Shown piece by piece: positions 1-10,814 of a stretch of DNA of 64,000 nt; within the stretch, counting starts at the first letter, position 1; each line of letters opens with the position of its first letter. This DNA is from Mesocentrotus franciscanus (lineage: Eukaryota > Echinodermata > Echinoidea > Camarodonta > Strongylocentrotidae): the NCBI GenBank assembly GCA_037976565.1, contig CP137667.1, positions 2,938,299-3,002,298 of the forward strand, given 5' to 3'. The notes below the pieces were generated by a model. The model saw only the letters and a list, made by a program, of their open reading frames with translations, had not been told where the DNA came from and made no database searches. The position numbers were made by a program, and so were the translations under genes.

Positions 1-3000
1 AGGAGACATCGTATGAATCTAATCTCACTAGATCTATGAGTCTGGTTCTTGATGAATTCTATGAGAATCTAAGGGTACTTGCATGCACATATTTCAGCAA
101 ATCAGGGAGGGGAGAAGGAATCATTTTTTAATTCTTATATCAATGAAAAATTAAATTCAAGCTTTTGCAGATTGATATTTATTGTAATATATTTTCATTA
201 TTTCAATCATATATTAAAGAACTTTTATGTACAAGGCAATATCAATACAATTCTGTAGATTTTCATGATGATTCGATATTCACAATTTAAGCTTTCACTG
301 TGTATGTTACTGACATAGCTACTGTACATGTATTTCAGTTTTGTCCATTGATAAAAGGGCATTTGTTATCATGCTGCCAATGCAGTTGAAAAGGTCTGTT
401 GATTGTACCGGGGGGTGTTTCACAAAGACTACGATCAACTTAAGTTGGACTTAAGTATGGCAGGTCGTAATGTTTGCTGTTTGCTGTTTGCTCTCAACAT
501 TATAATCTTTAGATACTATTATTTTCCTTTAATAATGAATTATCAAAAAAATGTAAATTATGTAGATTTGTGACCATGATTTGTACGTCCCTTGAGAGAC
601 TAATGCCAGTAAATGGTGAGAGCAAACAGTGGCATGAACGGCCTGCCATAGTTAAGTCCAACTTAAAGACGACCTTAGTCTTTGTGAAACACCCCCCTGT
701 TGTTGTAAATTGAATTATCTCAGGCAGTAGGTGTGTCCGCAGTCACCGGTCAAGGAATGGAAGACTTCTTTAAGGCCGTAACTGAAGCCGTTGAAGAATA
801 CGAGACGTAAGTCATTAGCAGACCAACTCCAGTAGATCATACAGATATAATTATTACATTATTAATCTTGATGTGATTCTCAAACATTTTTTATTTTCAT
901 TAAGACTAATGCACAACTTTTCATTTGAACAATTTACAAAAAGTTTAGCAGATTCAACCTACATGAATCCCCTTTTTCTGTGTGACATACCTTTCCATCA
1001 CAATTCTTCAGTGAATTTACATTTCATCTTTTGCAGTCATTGAATGGAAACAAAGAAATGAAAAGAGGCAAATTCATCTCTTAACACACTAAAAACCAAA
1101 AATTTTGCCGAGAATTTCTAATTTGCTTTTCCAATGTTTCTCACAAATTGTTACAAACATGTAGCACCTGAGTGTATAACTTGTAAGACTCTTTAAAGAT
1201 TCCTATTTCTGATTGTATTTCTTTTATCTTGCAGTGAATATAAGCCCCAGTATGAAAGGTTGAGAAGAGAAAAGGTATGTATACTTGGTTGTTAATTGTT
1301 GGTATGTTTAACTGTAGTTTACTATCATCTTTGATAAACTGCTATAAGTCTTTATCATACATGACTGTCCTAAATAATTGTTTGTGTTAGGGGTGTGACA
1401 AGTCTTTAGAACAATAGTTATACCCCTGAAAATTTACTTGATAGATTGTTTTTGACGAATGTTCCACATGTTTTGACAAATGTTCCATGTATTTACAGTT
1501 TGTCGTTTCCTCTTTTAACACCTCCCTTGCTATCATGTCTTGTCTCTGACTGATATGAAATATATATGGGGCTTGAGGATTGAATATGGAAAGTAGAATA
1601 TCATTTTCTTCTCTGTTTAGAAATACAATTTGACATTGTAAAATAAATGATAATCACTTGGAATTTATGACAATTAATTTCCAACAGGATACGCCTGCCT
1701 ATTATGTTTTTCGATGATTCCAGTGAGCATTGAATTAATCCTTATTTATACTTGCTTTAGATGGAAGCAGAAGCCAAAGAAGCACAGAGGAAGTTGGAGA
1801 AGGTGAAGAAGGGTAAAGGTCAAGGTTCAAAGGTCGGACTGACAGGAGTCTCAATGGAGGAAGGTAATATATTCATACTACAGAGCAATAATCTATGCCC
1901 TCCCATTAACTTTACACGCAGTTTCGAGGCTTGTGAATAACATTACTTGAATTAGAATTTTTTCATGAGTTTTCACTTGTCTTTTGCACGAATCATATCA
2001 CTAAAATAGAGATGAAGATTGCGTGTTCATTACATGTTTTGTTATGTAAAAATCGCGTAGTTTTGCGTATGCGTAGACAAGGGCCATACTATACTACGAT
2101 TCCTTGCATTTTTTTTTCAGATGCAGTCATCAAAGGCCCATCTGTGGAGCTGAGGTTAGGTCCAGATGATGATGAAGAAGAAGCAACGCTGGATTCTGAT
2201 GATGGTGATGGTAAGATTTAACTTAACCCGTTTAATACTACAGTCAACCTGTCTATAGCGACCGCCCGAGGGAATATAAAAAGTGATCTTTGTAGACAGG
2301 TGGTCTTTGTAGACAGGTTCCTTTAGTACATGTTTCAATGAGAAACCATTTTTAAGGGAAACAAAAAATGTGGTCTTTGTAGACAGGTGGTCACTAAAGC
2401 AGGTTTGACTGTATTTGCTAGTCAAAGCAAAATCAAATCAAATCTAAAGATCTATTATTGTATCCCCCGGCAGTATGCCGGTGGGGTACTTTGGATTCAG
2501 CAGCGTTACGCCGCCGCCCCGTCCGCCGCGTCTGCCGCGTCCGCCGCGTCATATTCTTGTGTGCACTCTAACTGCCACATTCCTTGACGGATTTTTTTCA
2601 AATTTTGTATGGAGGTGTATCTTGGTATAATCTACACACCTATAACTTTTGGTGATGCTGCCCTCGGTGTTCCGTCTTCTATAGGGTAAAAGGCCATATT
2701 TTTGTGGATGGTTTGTGTGCACTTTATAGGCCACATTTCTAAAGGGATTTTGTTCAAATTTTGAACGAAGGTGTATCTTGGTATGATCTACAAGCCTATA
2801 GATTTTGGTGATGCTGCCTCTAGTGTTCCCTCTTTTATAGGGTCAAAGGTCATATTTTGATAAATGTCTTATGTGCACTCTAGTGTGCGGTCTAACTGCA
2901 TCATTTCTTGACGGATTTTTTTCAAATTTTGTATGGTGGTGTATCTTGGTATAATCTACACACCTATAACTTTTGGTGATGCTGCCCCGATTGTTCCGTC

Positions 3001-5056
3001 TTCTACAGGGTAAAAGCCCATATTTTTTGTGGATGGATTGTGTGCGCTTTATAGGTCACATTTCTCAAGGGATTTCGTTCAAATTTTGAACGAAGGTGTA
3101 TCTTGGTACGATCTACAAGCCTATAGATTTTGCTGATGCTGCCTCCAGTGTTCCGTCTTTTATAGGGTCAAAGGTCATATTTTGATAGATATCTTGTGTG
3201 CACTATAGTGTGTGGTCTAACTACATCATTTCTTAACAGATTTCTTTCAAATTGAGTATGGAAGTGTATGTTGGTAAAATCTACGAACCTATAGTTTTTG
3301 GTGATGCTGCCACGAGTGTCCCGTGTTTTATAGGGTCAAAGGTCATATTTTGTCGGGTGTCTAGTGTGCGCTCTGCAGGTCATATTTCACGATGGATTTC
3401 TTTCAAATTTTGAAAGGAGATGTATCTTGGTACAATCTACACATCTACACTTTTGGGTGATGCTGCCCTCATTGTTCCGTCTTTTATATGGTCAAAGGTC
3501 ATATGTCTTTTATGCGCTCTAACTGCCACATTTCTTGACGGATTTCTTTCAAATGTTGTATGGAGGTGTGTCTTGGTACAATGTACACATCTTTAGTGTT
3601 TGGTGATGCTGCCACCTGTGTTCCATCTGTTATAGGGTCAAAGGTCGTATTTTGGTGGCTGTCTTTTGTGCGCTCTAACTGCCACATTTCTTAAAAGATT
3701 TCTTTCAAATTTTCTACAGAGATGCATTATACTCTAATCTACACACATTTTGGTTTGGTGATGCTGCTCCTATCCTAGTCTTGACAATAGTCAAAGCCAC
3801 TAGTGACGATCTCTACATCATCCTTTTGTTTCAGGGAGGGGAGAGGGGATCTTTGTCCCTCCTTCGAACATTAGGATGACACAAAATCGCTGCCACTGCC
3901 GGGGGATACATTCGCATTGCGCGGCAATACAGATTGCGATATTTCTAGTTGGTTTTGGTATTTATTTCATGCTACTGCTAAGGAAGCAAGTAAATGCTGG
4001 TAGATTGGCGATAAAGTGACTCGTTAACATTGTTTAAGGTTAATGAAAAAGAATGTGTGATTTTTGTATGAAATGTTACTTAATATATTTCTTCTACCAT
4101 ACTAACCTTCTAACATGCAAAAAATCCTGAAAATATTCTCAAACCACAAAGATATTTATGGTTTTCAATGAAGGCATCACTGTGCGACCCCCTCTTACAG
4201 TAAATTCTCCAAACCAATTATTGAATTTTCCCAACTGTTTTTCCATGAAAAAGGACATAAGCAGGCTTTGAAAAATCTTTCAATTCTTAAATGTTCGGAA
4301 CGGTATATAGAGCCAATTCATTGCTTCGTGACGATTTACATTCACCTAAAATTTAATTAAAAAATAATAATATAGTTGGGAGAATTCTGGAATCGATCAG
4401 ATCAGGTTTTCCCAATTTTTATTGTTATTTATGGTCTGTTTTCACTCAAACTTTCAGATGATCTTTAATTGTACATCTAGCATCGAAGTCACCACCTAAT
4501 CACCATTTTCTCTCATCTGAACAATGTTACCCAGTCCCTTTAAGCCCTAATAGAGAAACTCTGAAATTCAGTAATGAGACCACTGCTTTACCAATGAGCC
4601 TTCTTTCATCCTCATGTCAACTGCCCATTTGAAATAAGTACTGATATAGAAATAACATATTGTTGTGGGTGAATAAGCTTGAATTACCACACTAGCTAAC
4701 TTTGCAATGGTGTGAAGCTCATGATCATTTTGCTCTGTCATTAAATCTAAAGATGACTCTCAAGATTTAGATTGCAGAATGAAATGACAAGAAGCATTTA
4801 CAAACTTAAAGCTATTGTAAAATGCTGAAATTGTTTTGGAATATATTTTGATTTCAAGATTAATTGATAACTTTGAATATATATATATTTTTTTTTTAGC
4901 TCCAAATATTAATAATGTTTACCAATTTTTATTTTTTCACTAGACGAAGATGAGCTGAAGGAGGCTGAATCATTCAAGAGATTCTTAAAAAGTCAAGGAG
5001 CACATACAGACTCATCTTGCCACTCAACAAGCACTAAACCGTCAGGTGATACATGA
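1..5056 (+). CDS. GPN1: GPN-loop GTPase 1, C-terminal half (6 exons)
   Basis: GPN1 is a GPN-loop GTPase that helps assemble RNA polymerase II and move it into the nucleus. Exons read from splice sites and phase: 1-74 (continues upstream of the window), 724-806, 1235-1274, 1761-1863, 2121-2210 and 4944-5056, ending in TGA. The first two exons give [20 protein letters not shown] and a [14 protein letters not shown] segment, which match the end of the GTPase domain of animal GPN1 very closely. The following [13 protein letters not shown] helix and the acidic stretch ([15 protein letters not shown], then DEDEL) are the usual GPN1 tail. The N-terminal G1-G3 motifs and GPN loop lie outside the window. 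The last intron is 2.7 kb and is filled by two repeat elements. Identification is by remembered family similarity; exon borders are from GT-AG sites and unbroken phase. Confidence 0.9.
410..697. mobile_element. MITE family A, copy 1 (in GPN1 intron)
   Basis: The ends are long inverted repeats beginning GGGGGGTGTTTCACAAAGAC and carrying on through TTAAGTTGGACTTAA for about 60 bases on each side. No coding capacity. The same family occurs at 10488-10635 (right end missing) and 24833-25126 (complete). I cannot name the superfamily and no clear target duplication is visible. Confidence 0.75.
2460..3909. mobile_element. TIR-bounded element containing an alternating tandem array
   Basis: GTATCCCCCGGCAGT at 2460-2474 is matched by its reverse complement at 3895-3909. 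Between them about eight units of 150-168 bases are repeated head to tail. Each contains a CACATTTCTTGACGGATTT-like segment, TTCAAATTTTG, TGTATCTTGGTA, TTTTGGTGATGCTGCC and ATAGGGTCAAAGGTCATATTTT. Adjacent units alternate between two subtypes, so the ancestral duplication unit was probably about 320 bases. It lies inside the last GPN1 intron and has no plausible ORF. Confidence 0.7.
4012..4545. mobile_element. MITE family B, copy 1 (in GPN1 intron)
   Basis: About 535 bases with inverted ends AAAGTGACTCGTTAACATTGTT and AACAATGTTACCCAGTCCCTTT. It is collinear over its full length with the copy at 52351-52895. No coding capacity. It lies 400 bases upstream of the final GPN1 exon. Confidence 0.7.
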
Positions 5057-6720
5057 CATCACAATGGCAACGGTCTTGTGTAGCCAATCAACAAACACCA
5101 CTCAATCAGGTGATATGTTACATCAAAATAAATAATAACTCATGTAGCTAATCAACAAGCTCCAAAAAGTCAGGTCAGTCAGTCACAATACCAAGCCAGC
5201 TTCACAGACTCATGTCATCATTCAACAAGCACAAATAAGTCAGGTGATATGTGACATCACAATACCAAGACAGGTTCATAGATTCATCATATAGCCAATC
5301 AGTAAACTTCAAACAGTCAGTTGATGTGTAACATATCATATAGGAATCCAGCTACATGGATTTGACTTGTGTAGCAAATCAGTGAACAAACTTCTTGGGT
5401 ACCCTTTGTACCTTTAGCATTTTCCTCCAGATGTCCACAGAGGCTACCTGCATGTACAATGTATGAGCACCAAATGCGCTGATGCGATCCTGGCTCCAAG
5501 CTCTCAATAAGTAGAAAGGTATCAGTTGGCATGCATATTTTTAGTCAACCTTTACTTTCAGACCACCTCTCTCTAGTGGCCTCTTTCAATCATTTCAATT
5601 ATTGGGAACATACATAATAATAATAATATTCAGTTCTTGTATAGCACATATCATATTTAAACGTCTCTATGTGCTTCCAAATTTGGAATTTTTTACCCCG
5701 GCTTTAGCTGTGCTGCCATTACGGCGCTCTAGCATTTCAAGGAATTAATTTCTGCCATGTATGTTTAGCAGGACATTTTCCTTGGCTTGCTTGTATATAC
5801 AGTTAACATCTAAATTATTGATAACCTTACCAAGTTTTGTAATTTCTGTAAGTACATGTTATATGTGAAAAATTCAAATGTGCCAATTTATGTTTCTTGA
5901 GAATGTGACATATTAAAGCTTTCAAAGAGTATTCAACAAAGGATTTAATTCAACCAGTCCCCCTTTCATTCTTGAGATATGAAAAACACAAAAAACATAT
6001 ATAAAAGAGGTATGAAAAATTCAGTTGTAAACTGCACATGTTCATTTGTAATTGGGATATGTGTGATGGAAAAATATTACCAAAAGCTCACATTTCATTG
6101 CCAATGTTCTAAATTCTTGAGAAAGAATGTATCAATTTCAAAAATCAATCTTGAAGGTTTTTTTCTTTCTTTTTTCGAGGAAAAATAGTGTAAGAAACGT
6201 AAAACTAAAAAGGACAGATGGAGTATAACAGTACTGAGTTATGATAATCTTTGGCTTGGAAGTTTATCAATGCCATTGGTTATCTTATGAGGCGCATTTC
6301 CACCAAAAGATCTCCATTCTGTTTCCTTAAAGCAGAAGCATAGAATGCAACATACATGCATGTGAATGAACATAATGTTCTTCCAAATAATAAGTACATC
6401 TGGATGTGAACTTTAAAGACTATTTTTGAATAATTGATTGATTAAGCTATCTTGTTGGACTTTGCTACTCATTACATAAAGTTTTCTGCAAATATGTTTT
6501 CTGTAGTAGAAAGGTAATGGATTCTCATAATTTTTTCCAAAGGAAGTCCTTTTAAGCTACATGTATCATGAATTCTCCAAATCATTCCCTCTGTTTATTA
6601 GCTATGTGGTATGAAATGCATTAATGTAAATAGACACGTGTATATGAGGAGAACATTAATAAATTTGTGTTTTGTCTGTTAAAACAAAAGTTTCACAGTA
6701 TTTTTTGTGAATAAAGCACC
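5057..6720 (+). other. GPN1 3' untranslated region (probable)
   Basis: No supported coding region follows the GPN1 stop. Two AATAAA signals lie at 6658-6663 and 6710-6715, so the transcript probably ends soon after 6720. The stretch 5815-6060 is a dispersed repeat also present in a receptor intron (plus copy 38800-39030, inverted copy about 17960-18190). Short duplicated pieces around 5040-5300 (variants of CAACAAGCAC...GTCAGGTGATATG) look like decayed tandem copies of the end of the last exon. Confidence 0.5.
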
Positions 6721-6779
6721 TGAAAATGGCATGCAGTATAATAACCTAATATAAAATTTAGTCACAAATGATGATTGTA

Positions 6780-7480
6780 ATGATTATGATTGATTGATTG
6801 ATTGATTGGCTGATTGATTGATCAGTTGATTGATTGATTGATTGGTTGGTTGATTGATTGGCAGATTGATTGTTTGATTGGTTGATTGATTGAATGGTTG
6901 ATTTATTGATCTATTGATTGATTGGCTGATTGATTGATCTATTGATTGATATATTGATTGATTGGTTGGTTGATTGAATGGCTGATTGATTGATAAGTTG
7001 ATTTATTGTTTGGTTGATTGATTGATAAGTTGATTTATTGTTTGGTTCGCTGATTGATTGATCTATTGATTAGCTGATTGATTGATTGATTGATTGGTTG
7101 TTTGGTTGATTGATTGATCTATTGGTTGGCTGATTGATCAGTTGATTGATTGATTTGTTGGTTGATTGATTGGTTGGTTAGTTGGTTGGTTGATTGATTG
7201 GCTGATTGGTTGGTGGGGGTTGATTGATTGATTGATTCATTGATTGATTTGGCTGATTGATTGGTGGATTGATTTATTGACTAGCTGATTGATGGTTCAT
7301 TTGTTCTGTCTGGTTGAATAGTTGGTTTAACTGGTCGATAAATAGATTAAGTATTGATGGATCGATTGATGAATTGATTCAGTGATGAAGTGGTTGGTTA
7401 ATTAGCTTGGTTTTTGGTAAGTTTATTGCTGTATTTAATTTTTAAATTGTTGGTTTGATTGATTGAATGATTTGTTGATT
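6780..7480. repeat. TTGA/TGAT tetranucleotide repeat, degenerate
   Basis: About 700 bases of TGATTGAT with interspersed TTGGTTGG, CTGATTGA and TTTATTGA variants. It lies between the 3' ends of GPN1 (plus) and the receptor (minus). Confidence 0.9.
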
Positions 7481-7689
7481 GCTTGATTTGCTTGATTGTA
7501 TTTGATGGAATTAGATTCTATCGTAAGTATCTACCTTTCGCAAATTTCTCTTTGCACAGTCTCTCTTTATTCTATATAAGCATATTATCAGTGACCAAGA
7601 ATACAATGAATTATTTGATCAATCAGCAAAGAAAAATGATTATTCATTACCCCATAACGACCGTTAAAAAAAGCGTTTTGTTATAACAT

Positions 7690-8257
7690 ATACTTTATTT
7701 GAAACTGAGAAAGAATTACTGGAAAAAACTTTGAGAACTGAATGAATGTTTGAAACTAAAAATCCCTTAAAGTCTGATAATCTATCAAGGATAAGTTGTC
7801 CTTTATGAATGTCACAGATATCACAAATTATACAACATGTACATTTAGCAGATGAACAAATTACATTTACAATTTTTAGTCGATCCACTTCTGGTAACAT
7901 TCGGAATGCCCTTCTTTCTATAGACCGTAGAAGGCATGTGTCACTACCCTCAAAATACGAAACATGTGATGTACAATTTCAAAGTAATAAAATGTGTATC
8001 TTTTGAAGAATATTAAGACTTTGTTGAATAGTTCTATCCAATAGCTGTATCCTTTAATATACTTCAAGTAGGGAATGGTAACCATGTTGAAAGAATCAGG
8101 TCTTGCACAAGGCATATTATTCAACACTTAATAGTTCAACAGTTTTAACGTAATTTCAATAAGTTATTGCAAATACAGGCCTTCTGACAGCAGTTCTAAA
8201 AATGAAGAAAATACAACAATCTCATCTGATCCCAAAGATTAAAACCACTTCTAAGAA
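7690..8257 (-). other. Receptor 3' untranslated region (probable)
   Basis: This lies downstream of the receptor stop codon on the minus strand. AATAAA on the minus strand at 7699-7694 is the most likely polyadenylation signal. No coding region is seen. Confidence 0.4.
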
Positions 8258-10335
8258 TTAGGTTTGACCATTCCCTTGTGACGGATGTGATTTCTTCTTC
8301 CTTCTCCTTCTGGATCTTCTCCTAGCTCTTCTCTCATCGCTTCCTGATGGCATTTCTCCTCTTGATTTATGTTCTGACCCTGGTAAATCATCATACATAT
8401 GCCTTTCACGTCCTTTATACGACGGACCGATTGCTTCCTCTTTTTGACTGACACCACTTTGTTCAGTTGTCTTGATCCTTATAGGATCTAGATGTCCCTC
8501 TCCTCGAAGGTCATATGCCTTAGATGACTCCCGGAGATCTCTTCCCGGGTAAGGATGGGATAGTTGTCCATAGATTGTTGTGGCGGTGATATCGGACGGT
8601 CCTCCTCGCTTATCCCCTGAGACCTCTATGTGTCTGTCCACTCTAGGAGGATGGTAGGTCATAGATAATTCCGTTGACTCTTGTTCGGGACAGGGAAAGA
8701 GTTGATGTTCATAGTTCCTAGTAGTGTTGTATTGTTTTCTTGAAGTCTCGTGTCTTGCTGCATCCTTACTTGAGGCCTTCAGATAATGAATTGAAATCAA
8801 ATATTTGTTATACGTCTGATTCCAGAACTAGCATCTTGTATTTGGACTTTGGTGAGGAAAATATATTCTTGGTATAGCTGCAAACGTTTGGCTTATATGG
8901 TTTGATCTTTAATAAGAGGATTAAAGGAAAATTATCAAAATGTTTGCTATTTTTAACAATATATACTTTTTCTACATTGTATTTTTGCTGTCGCTGTTGT
9001 TTCAAAGGTTGATGAATTGTTCACATAGATTAAAAAAAATACCTATACAACAGCTGTAACTAGATAGAGATAGGGTGAAACATTTATCTATAAAGAGAAT
9101 CAATTTGTTTTCAATTTGCCCTTTTAAACGTGCTAACATAAATTCATACACAATTTAACTCATATCCTGCCACCACTTTTACTTATCATGCTGATAGTAC
9201 TTTTATGTAGACATTTGTTAAATTCTTCTTACAAACCTCTTGTTCAGACGGAAGGCTAGGTGGTCGCGAAGGATTTCTGCCAGACTTTTTCTTATATCTC
9301 CTCTTATGACTTGATGGAGGGTCACACATTTGATCATTCAATGCTGAGTTCCTTTGTGAGGTCACATCAACCGAGGAAGGTTTCCTGGTATTCATGTTTG
9401 GTCCATGGTATCTTCCTGTCTGAGACCAGCTGTCCATCGTACCATCGTAGAGAGATGGTCGATCTGTAGAGGACATCTTCCTGGAGCTTCGCCGGTAATC
9501 CAGAGATCTTCTATGTTGGTCTTCTCTCAGGGTCTCGTTGCCGACCAAAGATACTTGCTTTAGGGGTTCTAGCCTCATGTGCTCCAGGACTATGTTACCA
9601 GACCTGGAACTTCTCTCCGTCCCGCAAACACTTCCCATGCGATACCCCACGTGACCTGACCTTGAAGTTGACTTTGACAATGACCTTGTGAGTTCGAGGT
9701 CAAGGTCATTTTCCTCGATGGGGATGGACAAGGTATCCCTTCTATCCCGCTGTTGAGCCGAGCTGCTCCCGAGGCGTCTCGAGTCAGTGCCGATGGAAGT
9801 AGACATGGTTCTTCGGCTCTGGTCGGTACTACTCAGGTTGGTCCGTCTTCTCCAGTGTTCAATGCGCCACCTGAAATAATGAGAAACCATAGAAATCTCA
9901 ACTATGTTAACGTTTAGCTTTTAATAGTATTCATTCTTGGGCTACGCTCAAGTTTCATTTAAAATGTATTGTACGTATAAAATAATGCATCAACGTCTCT
10001 GTTTTTTGTTTTCCTTTTCACTTTTAGCAATGTTCAGCAAGCTATATGTCACCCTGCCTGTGGAAATTTTTGTCCCCAGTAACCCTGGTCCTCCTTTATT
10101 TATTTTCTGACCTTATTTGAGTTGTAAGTTCTTTATAATAAAGATGAGGTGATCACCTGAAAGCAGAGCTAGCACTGGTAGTCACTTCTGACTTGACACG
10201 GCTCATGGCATCTTCTCCCTTGCTGTCATGTTTCCTTCTGGTTTGATCATCATGATGCTTCATACCGATATCCCTCTCTGGTCGAATCTGAGAAACAGAC
10301 GTTGAGGTCGGTACTGACGCTGCTATGTGCTGTCT
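8258..10335 (-). CDS. Adhesion GPCR, cytoplasmic tail exons (3 exons)
   Basis: These are the last three exons of the receptor: 10335-10157, 9870-9233 and 8757-8258 (stop). Phases match across all three joins, and the 9233 to 8757 join creates a Ser codon. They encode about 438 residues, reconstructed positions 1873-2310, following the TM7 exon. The tail is hydrophilic, rich in Ser, Arg, Asp and Thr, has no recognised domain, and ends with a dense basic run (RRARRRSRRRRKKKS) and GNGQT. Such long tails are common in adhesion GPCRs and usually bind scaffolds, but no PDZ-ligand end is visible. The acceptor of the last exon (GATGCAG) is inferred from phase; a nearby alternative AG would not keep the frame. 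Confidence 0.75.
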
Positions 10336-10487
10336 CTGAAAACACATGCAAAATAACATGTCATACAATAGTCAAATATTGCTTGTAAATGTCCCTATGA
10401 ATTTGTGTCTATGACTGAATGAATATCTTAAGAGAAAATGCCGTTTTATTTAAAGCAGCATGATAATGACGTTAAATATGCTACTCT

Positions 10488-10635
10488 GGGGGTGTTTCAC
10501 AAAGACTAAGATCGACTTTAAGTTGGACTTAACTATGGCAGGCCTTTCATGCCACTATTTGCTCTCACCGTTTACTGGCATTGGTCTCTCAAGGGACGTA
10601 CACATCGTGGTCACAAATCTACAGAATTTACCTTT
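10488..10635. mobile_element. MITE family A, copy 2 (truncated)
   Basis: It begins GGGGGTGTTTCACAAAGACT and matches family A for about 150 bases, then stops without the right inverted end. It sits in the intron between the TM7 exon and the first tail exon. Confidence 0.65.
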
Positions 10636-10814
10636 TTTGTGTTGAATGTCCTCTAAAAGATAGACAAATAATAAAGAAGGATTGTTAGGTTTCGGGAATA
10701 CTAAAAAGACTTCACTTGTCAATAATATTTGTGACAACTGTCTAGAATCCTGGATCCAGAAAGAGAGACCCTTCGTCCTTCATATTGAAAATAAAACCTC
10801 TAACGTTGACTTAC

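Noticed and set aside
6780..7480. CRISPR-like or regulatory repeat array
   Set aside because: Plain tetranucleotide repeat without spacers; eukaryotic context.
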